From positions 89,192,501 to 89,256,500 of the forward strand of contig CM074858.1 in NCBI GenBank assembly GCA_037501455.1: DNA of 64,000 nt. Reading direction: 5' to 3'. Below, piece after piece: positions 55,687 through 64,000 of this stretch (positions are counted from its first letter, which is position 1; each line of letters begins with the position of its first letter). Origin of the DNA: Lantana camara (taxonomy: Eukaryota > Streptophyta > Magnoliopsida > Lamiales > Verbenaceae). The notes under the pieces were generated by a model. The model ran no database searches. It was not told the origin of the DNA and saw only the letters and a program-made list of their open reading frames with translations. A program made the translations under genes and the position numbers.

Positions 55687-58517
55687 TCATACTCATAGCA
55701 TATCATATACATAGCATATCCATGATCACAATTCTAGCATACTTATACCCTAGCATAATCATATTCTAACATAATCATATTCATATTTACTAACAAACCT
55801 AACATTGTACTTATCATAACATGCATATCATATTCTTGTTCTATAACGGAGATCATATTCTGCATATTCCTAACTTACACATATTACGTATACGTAAGGC
55901 TTATTTCACATGACATATCGGGTACATATCTCTAAGGTTTAACTATAACCTAACCTCACTAAACAAAGCCGAACACAAAGCAAATGGTCCACCCCGGAAC
56001 CTGCACGACCCACATGTCGCCACCCAGGGTGCACCTGTACCAACCGAGCACACAAAACATAAGATAGGGCTCAGACTTAGACTCAGACAACCACACAGAG
56101 ACGCACGACAATGCTCATGAATGCACAAAATGAAATACATACAATGCACATTCGCAGGACAAACCAACTATTTTCATATAACACATTTCATATAAAATTC
56201 ACACATAGCAAGGCCAAATAAATCATATAATAGCATGCTATGAATTTCATTTAAAACCTACGAGGTTACATATCAAATTCCAACTAAGCCATTTAACCAT
56301 TCAAAGTTCATATAATTCATACATTGCATAATAGATTCAAATTCAACTTAAGTAGTTAGACTTTAATTACGAAAGTTTCAAGTTTAATCATTCAAGATAT
56401 AATAATTCATTTTTACGTAGTGAAGATTAGCATATTTATTTATCAAATGACAAAGTTTAATCAATTCAATTTATACAAATGTACATATTTAGAAAAATTA
56501 CATATACACCCCTTCTAAGCTAAACAATTAGCACAACTTCAACGTATCGAGATTCAATTTGCAAATCAAAACGTCCATACATATCACATTTCATACAATA
56601 CCCGATTTCATATATATTGGCGTACATATTGATCGACAATTACAACAATAAACAATTCGTTGCATTTAAAACAATTAAATTCAAATATTCAAATTACACA
56701 AAATAATTCACAACAAATCAACCGGACATCCGATTGACGAATGAAAAGTGGCGTTGGACTCACCACGATGAAAGGGACCCGCTGTTCGAAGGGTGTCAGA
56801 CTGCTGCCGCTGGAACCTGTCGGACCGCCACCTGCAGCCACCGGACCACCACCTCCGGTGGTCGGAAAATTCCCCGTGAATGGCAAATCGTACGTCTCAA
56901 CGTGCTGGACAAAAGCCCTCAATCAATTTCTGAAAATACGGAACCTACCGAATTTAGATAAGGAAAAAATGATCTAATTAAACAATTAGATTGCGAAAGC
57001 CAGGAAATGAAATTAAATCCAAACCGTTCAACGAAAATGAAATCCGAGCATACCGTTGGAAAGGCCTCATCCAGTACTTCTAAATCCTTAACTCAATTGC
57101 CGGAAAAAGTCACCAGAGCATTGACCGACGTTGACCCGCCGAGTGCCGCCACACGCCACCACCAAACGGCTGAATTTCGAGTCGTGCGAACGGGGAAAAA
57201 AGGATCTCGTCGTACTGAACAACTTCCATTAAGGGCCCATCGCCAAAAGATCACCGGAAAGGGCCCCCCGATGGCTGTCGAAGATCCCGCCGCCGCTGCA
57301 AAGGCCAAAGCCACCACCTACGCCGCGAATTGGGTCAATCTGAGGCGAAAATGAAACCAGGGGGTCGGAAAACCTTGGAAATCACCGATCTTCATCGGAA
57401 AAAGCCACCGGAGCGATGAAAACGAGGCTATTACAGTACACACGCTGCCACCTTTGGAGCTTCCAGCAGCGAGTGAGCTTCACCCGATGGCAGTACACGC
57501 TGCTACAGGGTACGCGTCTCTTGGAAGTCGCGCTTCAAGCTTAGGTGGTCGTGTTCCAAAGTCATCACCGAAAACCGTCGGAAAAGGCCGGTGAACTCAC
57601 GGCCCGTCACCACCCGCCCTGCGTGATTGAAAAACGGGAATATCTCCGCCACTGCTTGTCGTTGGGCCAACATTTGGTACTATCATGTTCCTCTCGTCGA
57701 GCTCTTCGAAAAGCACTACTCATTCGTCCAAATCGGTAGAGTATAGACAGAGTTTGAGTTAGTGAGTGTTTATGCTTGTGAATAGTGATGGGAAGGGGTG
57801 GACGGTTGTGTCACGGGATAGAGAGAGGAGAGAGAAGGAGCCGGTTCGTGTGAGCTTCGTCCAACGGGGATCTGGATATTTTATCTCGGGTCCTCGATCG
57901 TGAAAACGATCAGTAGGAAGGGTTAACAACGTCAAAATTGGGCAAACTTAGAGTCTACAAACTCATTTCGATGCCTCGAACGCGAAAAAGGGGTCCGAGA
58001 GGTTAAAATCTCGATCGAACGAGTAATGACCGAAAAACCCCTAAAAAGAGAAAATTGTAATTAAACACACAATAAACTCTTAAAGAGTTGAAAATAGGGC
58101 CACACAAAACACAAAATCATAGAATTAAACACACAAGAAAGTCGACACGTGGCGTAGCTCGTACGTCGGAAGAGCGGGTTGTTACTGTAAGCAGACAAAA
58201 TTTATGCCTAATAAAAATGCGATATGTGGAAATAAATATATATTAAATATCAAAAATAAAAGATGTTCTATTTTAATTTTAGGAATTAAAAGAAATAATA
58301 TTTCTAGAATTAAATAGTTAATTAATTGATATTTTAAATGTGTCAAAATTCGAAATTTGGCAATAAAATCAAATCAAGCCAAATAAAGGTCAAATGTGAT
58401 ATTTTGGAAATCAAAACATATCTTATGGTTTATGGAAGAAGATTACAAAATCGACGAGGACCAATCAGAATGAAGTCTTCTCTTGGCGATTATGGAAAAA
58501 TTTGCCTCCCCTACACT

Positions 58518-58526
58518 TATAAATAG
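58518..58526 (+). promoter_or_regulatory. TATA box of element E LTR
   Basis: TATAAATAG followed by AGGCATTC is a strong plant TATA box in the correct orientation, about 330 bp into the LTR. Confidence 0.7.
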
Positions 58527-58606
58527 AGGCATTCTACCAACCAAAAAAACACAACTCTCACAACTTGGGAATACGAAGGAGCAAGCCACAAAGCTAGGAG
58601 AAAGAA

Positions 58607-59035
58607 GTTCTTCGGTGTTCTTCAGCATCCTTGGCGTTCTTCGGAATCTTCAACGGCGTTCTTCGTAGAAGTCAGTATCAACGGCGTTCAATCCTGCATC
58701 GAAGCAGTGTTCCGGCGTTGCTTTCCTCAACGAACTCAAGTCAAATTCAAGTTGATCGAAGCGAGATTCAAGGCATTCTTCGCGTTCTTCGTGGAAGGCA
58801 ACAAATAGAAGCGTCCGATCCGTAACAAGGCGTTAAGTCCGGGAATCCGGCGTTCTTCTCAAATCAACTTCGAAGGTGCTTCAAGAGTGTTCTTCGGCGT
58901 TCTTCGGGAAAGTCAACAAATCGAGGCATTCAATCCGCAATCAAAGCATCAAATCCAGATTTCGGCATTGAGGAATTCAAATCAAATTCAAATCAACATC
59001 AAAGGTGTTCATCGGTATGTTCTTTGGCGTTCACT
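58607..59035 (+). repeat. Degenerate GGCGTTCTTCG repeats in element E LTR
   Basis: The motif GGCGTTCTTCG or close variants occurs at about 58633, 58655, 58779, 58849 and 58896, with weaker copies between, mixed with AATCAAATTCAA-like pieces. It lies downstream of the TATA box, so it would be transcribed. Confidence 0.65.
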
Positions 59036-59302
59036 AAAATCAAGGCGTTCGATTCGCGATTAAGTCGAAAGACCCGCAATTAACGTTTTTCAGAAGTAAA
59101 TCAAATTCAATGAAAGATCGAAGCTCCAAAGTCAACAAAGGCGTTTCAAACCTTCCGAATTTCAGTAAATTCTTGTAGGAATAATCAGAGGAATCAAATT
59201 AGAGATTGTAACCCACATTTCGAATAAATCAATAAAATTCATTTGTGATTATTTTCTTGTTTTTAATTATTTAATTAACACGAAAATTGAGTTATAAATT
59301 TC

Positions 59303-59320
59303 TGGCACGCCCGGTGGGAC
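59303..59320 (+). promoter_or_regulatory. Candidate primer binding site of element E
   Basis: TGGCACGCCCGGTGGGAC has the TGG start and GC content of a PBS and lies between LTR and gag. I cannot name the tRNA with confidence. Confidence 0.55.
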
Positions 59321-59369
59321 CATCTCTACCTCTCATCTCTTCCTACTCAACAACCTTGAAGCATCCAAT

Positions 59370-60030
59370 GGCCAACAACAAGATCGTCGATCTCGAGGCT
59401 GCCATCTCCAAACTTGTTGCCAAAAGCTTTGTCGTAATAAGAAATATGTCGCAGAAGGCGTAAACGTCTTTCGGGAAAACTCGATCCCTCCAAAGTGATG
59501 GAAAGAACACACCACTTATCGCCCACAAAAGTGAAGACGAAGAAGACGACTCAGCATCATCTACGCCTCGTTCGACTTCAAGTTCTTCAAGTTTTACGCC
59601 CGCCATGACGACAAGTGCAATAACTCTAGATGAACAACTTGCGAATCTGACGAAGGTCATCGAGGGACTCTCCAAGTATGTTCAAGAGCAAGACTCTCGC
59701 ATTACAAAATTGATGGACAAGGTCGATAGTGGCAACGCTAGCCAAGTGAAGGGGAAGTATTCTGATGAGAAAGAAGAGTCTGAAACTCCTGCGAAAGCTC
59801 AATCAAGTGGAATTGAGAAGCCGTTAGCTAAAAAATTTCAGGTTTCAACGGACGGACTCATCCCCAGTGGAGCAATTGAAGGAGTTCATTGTGGGGACAA
59901 TCAAAGACAAGATGGAGGGAGGCTCCAAATCATCCTTAGTTTACTCCTAGCCCTATACCCAAAGAACCGATAACTTGAAGATGCCGATTGGTTACCAACC
60001 TCTCAAATTTCAGTAGTTCGATGGCAAAAT
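59370..60030 (+). pseudogene. gag N-terminal part of element E
   Basis: An ATG at 59370 starts MANNKIVDLEAAISKLVAKS and soon stops. The clearer part (59605-59973) reads EQLANLTKVIEGLSKYVQEQ and DSRITKLMDKV, a coiled-coil-like N-terminus of Tat gag. Its last 30 codons are out of frame. The gag block ends at TTCGATGGCAAA just before the inserted LTR and resumes after it at 62332. Confidence 0.75.
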
Positions 60031-62331
60031 TATTAGGAATAGTGCCCTAGAAAGCCGATTCGATGAAATCTGCTTTGGGACTTTTCTTGTATCACAGACA
60101 ATCTTTGAATAATATACGATTGATCATAGGCAAACACTTCTTTATATGCCAATACGTGTTTTGAGTGTTTCCATTATGTGTGCATGTATGAGAACTCCCC
60201 TAATCCTGATGACTTTAGGACTCTACCATTTAGGTGAAATGGTTCATGAAACGAGCCCTATATCACATAAGTCATGATTAGTAAGATACTCCAAGCCGAT
60301 GAGTCCTACAGACAGTGGGAGTGTCAACCTGACTCCTCTAAGGCTTGCTTGTGGGATCACGCCCTTAAGAAGGACCACCTTGTTTCATGGAGGTGCAAAG
60401 TGTATAGTTGATACGTGCGTGATACATGAGGGTGCTTACTTTAATAAGTAAGTTCACTGAGGTGCCCCGTGTGAGAACATTCCTAAATGGGAAAGGAAGT
60501 TTCTATTTCAGGAAATGGAAACTTCCAGAGTAGGAAATATCTCACGAGTCATTGATGTGATTAATTGATCCTTAGACTTGAGGTTCCTTGTCACTTTATG
60601 AATTAACTCTGTAGTCTTTGGTATAAGCTTTAAAGGGTGTCGCCTTAGACAACTGATTCAAGGCTTATGCTGGGGCTGCACAAGTTATTCATGAAAGTGA
60701 ATGAGAATCAAGAAAGGACCTGCACTTGCATATGCAAGGTGATCTCTTATTATGTAAGTCATTCATATACCATATGGAGTCCTTGGCCAAGGCAGTAGAT
60801 CAAGACATCAAGAAAAGGGTTTCTTGGATTGAGATCAAATGGATATGAAATGCACTTAGCTTTAAGACCAGATTATTAGGGTTCTAATTATTCCCTTACC
60901 CTAGATCATGGTTGAGAGATAGTAAGTAGGAGGATTGTATCTCACATGAATCAATGACTTAAAGGTTCTGTCGAATCCAAACATTCCAATTCAGCTAGGG
61001 GTTAAACACCTGTTGCTAGACTATGGTTGTTTAATCTGTGGACTGGTTAATTAATTAGTGAATTAATTAATTAGGGTCACTGCTAATTGAATTAAGAACC
61101 TAGAGGGTCACACACAACAATTTGGTTACATGAGTTGAGGCTTTAAAATGATTAAACGAGTTAATCAAGCCTAGAGGGTTCCACACGTGTGAAATCACAC
61201 GTGTGGCTCACGTGAGTGACACGTGTCACTGTGACACGTGTCACTGTGACACGTGTCATACACGTGTGAATATATATATATTGTATATATATGTATTAAA
61301 TAATTAAATCTGTTAATTATTTAATAGACTTTGGTTTAATTTTGAATTAAAAGGAAAGTCTTATTTTGGAGAAAATAATCTAGTTAATTAATTACGAATT
61401 AATTAATTAGATAAAAATAAGTTATTTATTTTATAATAAATAAAGTATAAAATTATCCAAAAATAGTTTGGATATTTTTAGCTCTCTTGAAAGTTGATTT
61501 GAATTAGAATTCAAAGTCAAAGTCAAAATTACTTGATGATCAAGTAAAAGAGAGAGAGACCAAAAATCCTAGCCCATTAAGGACTAGGAATTTTGTCCCT
61601 CCCCTTTCTTATATATAGGGGAGCTCATGCTCCCCTTTAGAGCTAATCGAATTCTTTTGGTTCATGTGTTGAACACCATCCTTTCTCCAAGATAAACGAA
61701 ACCCTAGGTTAAGCCTAAACACTAACTAGAGAACTAGCATCCTTACTAGTTAGATTGTAGCCAAGTTGGTGGACTATCTCTAGAGAGCTTCAAGTTAGAA
61801 GTTTTGAAGATTCGAGCTTTACCAAAAAGTGGGGATCAAGCAAAACGATCAGAAGGGATGATGCAACGATTCTGAACCCGACGTGAAGCGAATGAAAAAA
61901 TCGAACCAAAGAAGATGGCGAAAACCGTTCGTCCATATCCTGAAGGATGAATTTTTTCACGAGGGTTTTGTGACTGGCAGTTTTCTACTTTCACAAAACT
62001 GGTTTTCGAAGGGAGTTTCAATCCTGCTTTTCTCGTTTCATGTTTCTTTCTTTATGTTATATTGTTAAGAACATCTCTAACATGAATTGAATCTAGGTTG
62101 GTGTGGATTGCTATCCCGACAATGGATTCTGAAGTAGAAAGAGACTTTCGAGGGACGGGTTGTCAAGCCGCGAGAAGAGCGTTCTTGGGTGGCTTGAAAT
62201 GCTTCAAGAAAGAATAAAAGAAAAGTAAGTTTTCTATCTCTACGAATTTGGTTACACGATTGCGAGTCCAAGATCCTTTTGTTGGAAATTTTTTTTAAAT
62301 TCCGCTGCTTTCTGATTCGTGTTTTCCAACA
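60031..62331 (+). mobile_element. Solo LTR of the TGTTAGGAATAG family inside gag of E
   Basis: The 2301-bp LTR has edges TATTAGGAATAG (first G lost) and GTTTTCCAACA. It is homologous to the reverse complement of 40464-42304. Flanking bases AAAAT and AAAGG are at best a decayed duplication, but the gag frame on the two sides fits together. TATATATAGGGG near 61611 is a plausible TATA box. It has a CACGTG cluster (61184-61266) that the other copy lacks. Confidence 0.85.
61184..61266. repeat. Seven CACGTG (G-box) cores in 83 bp
   Basis: CACGTG starts at 61184, 61198, 61209, 61220, 61235, 61250 and 61261. The middle three are 15 bp apart in tandem copies of GTGACACGTGTCACT, itself containing a 14-nt perfect palindrome. 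CACGTG is the G-box/ABRE core bound by plant bZIP and bHLH factors. The cluster is upstream of the LTR's TATA-like element. Confidence 0.9.
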
Positions 62332-63083
62332 AAAGGTAATCCTAAGAAACACATAGCTCACTTTATCGAGAAGTGCAACAATGTCAGAACTTACGAAGAT
62401 CACCTAGTCAAGTAGTTCGTTCGATCTCTAAAGGGAAATGCCTTCGACTGATACACGGACTTAGAGGCGGACTTGATCGATAGTTGGGGACAACTTGAGC
62501 ACGAATTCCTCAACTGTTTCTATAGCACTCGTCGGACAGTTAGCATGATCTAACTCACCAACTCCCGATAATGGAAAGAAGAGCCCATCATTGACTACAT
62601 CAATTGGTGGAGAAACCTTGGTCTGAATTGCAAAGATCGACTATTAGAGGCTTCAACGATCGAGATGTGTATTCAAGGGATGCATTAGGGTCTTCGCGAT
62701 ATCCTTCAAGGAATTCAGCCTAAGTCATTCGAAGAGCTTACTACTCGAGCACATGATATGGAATTAAGCATGATTGCTACCGGAGTCGAAGGACTGACCG
62801 TCTAGGAGTTCCACAGACCTAGAGAAAAGCAAGAATTCAGGAAAGGGGGCAAACCCTTGACCAAGCCCTAGGCCAAAGAGTCCATGGCGGTAAATGAAAT
62901 TCTGGTCAAATTCAGGCCAAGACAAACGACAAGACAAATGAAAGAAAGGAGTTCCCCCAAGAGAGAACATTCAGAAAATTATCCTTAGCAGAAATACAAG
63001 CCAAGTAATACCCGTTCAAGGACTCTGATGTCTCCGGAATTTTTGACGACCTACTCAAAGCAAACCTTATCGAATTACCTGAA
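62332..63083 (+). pseudogene. gag middle part of element E (after the LTR insertion)
   Basis: One frame from 62335 reads HIAHFIEKCNNVRTYEDHLV, then FVRSLKGNAFD, DSWGQLEHEFLNCFYSTRRT, EEPIIDYINWWRNLGLNCKD and [20 protein letters not shown]: the retrotransposon gag domain. It is broken by five in-frame stops, several where tryptophan or glutamine codons are expected, which fits C-to-T decay. It continues toward 63084. Confidence 0.82.
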
Positions 63084-63704
63084 ATGAAGAGGCCTAACGA
63101 AGCCGGAAAGACTGACGATCCAAAGTATTACAAGTATCATCGTCTTCTCGGACACCCAATCCATGACTACTTCATATTCAAGGACAAGGTAATGCAGTTG
63201 GCAAGACAAGGAATGATCACGCTTGAAGATGTTAGCGCAACGTCAAACGCTATAATAACCTTGACTTGCTTGATGATAAGTGAAGAAGAGGTTCCAAAAG
63301 AAACTCACTCTAAACACGATGAATGCATGGCAACCATGACCTTTTTCGACGAAGACTTGCTACTCGGTTCAAAGCCTCATAATAGGCTACTGTTTGTGAC
63401 AGGTTATGCCCGTGAACAAAAGGTGAATAGAATGCTCATCAACGGAGGATCTGCAGTAAATATCTTGCCTTTGAGAGTGATGAACGAGTTAAAAATCCCA
63501 AAGGATGAACTAGAAAACAGTCGTCTGATGATCCAACGCTTCAATCAAGGAGGACAAAGGGCTCTCGGCACCATCCGGTTAAAACTATTGATAGACGACA
63601 TGTTATCAAGCGCAATGTTTCATGTCATTGATGCAAAAACTTCATACAACATGCTTCTAGGGCGCCCTTGGCTACATGAAAATTGTGTTGTCCCATCTAC
63701 TTGA
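63084..63704 (+). pseudogene. gag C-terminus and protease of element E
   Basis: The 206 residues start with the Tat gag zinc region, DPKYYKYHRLLGHPIHDYF, in which the two usual cysteines are tyrosines. The protease block reads RMLINGGSAVNILPLRVMNE near residue 115; the catalytic aspartate is asparagine. LLGRPWLHENCVVPST is the typical protease end. A TGA at 63702-63704 stops the frame, after which family sequence continues. Confidence 0.85.
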
Positions 63705-64000
63705 CATCAATGTTTCAAGTACTGCCGGGAGGGTGTGATAAAGAAGGTTCTTGGAGATAGCAAACCTTTCACCGAGGCGGAGGCCCACTTCGCTGATGCA
63801 GAGTACTACCACAAGGAAGTAGAAGCAAGCAATGGAAAATAAGTTTCTGATGCACAAGATGATTGTAAATGTGAAAGCAAAGTCGGAGCCTCAACTTCGA
63901 TCGGTTGCCAAGGAAAGGGCGGATCTTCACCTACAAAGTCCGAGGCACTGGAAGGGCTGACACTGCCCCTCACCAAACTAGACGTTGTGAAACCTCCTTC
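63705..64000 (+). pseudogene. Post-protease linker of element E (to window end)
   Basis: The frame beyond the stop reads [20 protein letters not shown] and [20 protein letters not shown], a segment that follows the protease in Tat polyproteins. Another stop lies near 63840. The element goes on outside the window. Confidence 0.65.

Larger units (their letters stand above)
50841..58185 (-). mobile_element. Tekay-like LTR, interrupted, related to its own insert
   Basis: The two pieces 50841-51886 and 55687-58185 (about 3.5 kb) form one LTR with edges TATAGCACCCC and GGGTTGTTAC. A clear duplication is not seen at its outer ends (TTAAA on the left; the right end abuts element E). No PBS or PPT is found beside it, so it is probably a solo LTR. 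It is the same family as the LTR inserted in it. Open readings in its GC-rich part (57000-57700) have no family. Confidence 0.75.
58186..59280 (+). mobile_element. 5' LTR of element E
   Basis: The left edge TGTAAGCAGAC abuts the previous LTR at 58185. The right edge is probably AATTAACA at 59280, but the PBS starts only at 59303, so the end is uncertain by about 20 bp. A clear TATA box and a repeat of GGCGTTCTTCG lie inside. The second LTR is outside the window, so the limits cannot be confirmed by pairing. Confidence 0.65.
58186..64000 (+). mobile_element. Tat-type Ty3/gypsy element E (5' part)
   Basis: The order LTR, PBS, gag, protease on the plus strand and the gag blocks (EQLANLTKVIEGLSKYV, DPKYYKYHRLLGHP) identify the Tat lineage. 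RT and later parts lie outside the window. Gag is split by an LTR of another family at 60031-62331. Many stops and lost catalytic or zinc residues show that it is inactive. Confidence 0.85.

Overview
The window is repeat-dominated nuclear DNA from a flowering plant, probably a eudicot (inference; nothing here identifies a species). The evidence is Ty3/gypsy LTR retrotransposons of the Athila, Tekay-like chromovirus and Tat types, plant MULE-type DNA transposons, and one intronless ATL-type RING-H2 gene. There are no bacterial genes, operons, rRNA, tRNA or CRISPR arrays. The ATL gene at 34410-35576 (+) is the only host gene I can support. Every other coding stretch is retroelement protein broken by stops, frameshifts or deletions.

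Layout. 1-7241 (-): Athila-type element A, whose 3' end lies outside the window; it has gag, protease, RT, RNase H, integrase, a tRNA-Asp PBS and an LTR. 7242-8842: remnant of a second Athila copy (A') sharing that LTR. 8843-9046, 21286-21309 and 23976 onward: pieces of one chromovirus gag (+), split by two insertions. Those are the complete Athila element B (9047-21280, -, TSD ACAAT/ACAGT) and a solo LTR (21310-23970, TSD CATTA). 26436-29597 (+): a chromovirus LTR with a PPT before it and a PBS after it.

29598-36084 is the low-repeat island with the ATL gene. It also holds two TIR elements with perfect target duplications: a MITE at 30506-31126 (9 bp) and a MULE-like element at 32317-33229 (10 bp). 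36090-50240 (-) is Tekay-like chromovirus C, whose 3' LTR was later hit by a related solo LTR (37169-39884, TSD GAATA) and an unrelated solo LTR (40464-42304, TSD GTAAC). After a Reina/CRM-like gag scrap comes an LTR (50841-58185, -) carrying a related LTR in opposite orientation (51887-55681, +, TSD GTATA). 58186-64000 (+) is the 5' part of a Tat-type element E whose gag is split by a second copy of the unrelated LTR (60031-62331).

What deserves most attention is non-coding. First, Tekay-like LTRs carry arrays of short perfect or near-perfect palindromes whose sequence differs between LTRs while position and symmetry are kept. Second, the U5 region of both Athila elements contains a T-arm-like match to the same tRNA (Asp) used as primer, about 77-80 nt from the PBS, resembling a retroviral primer-activation signal. 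Third, an identical 16-nt hairpin lies 46-51 nt after the integrase stop in both Athila elements. Fourth, a CACGTG cluster sits inside one LTR copy. Coordinates were read by eye; element ends fixed by TSDs should be exact, others approximate.
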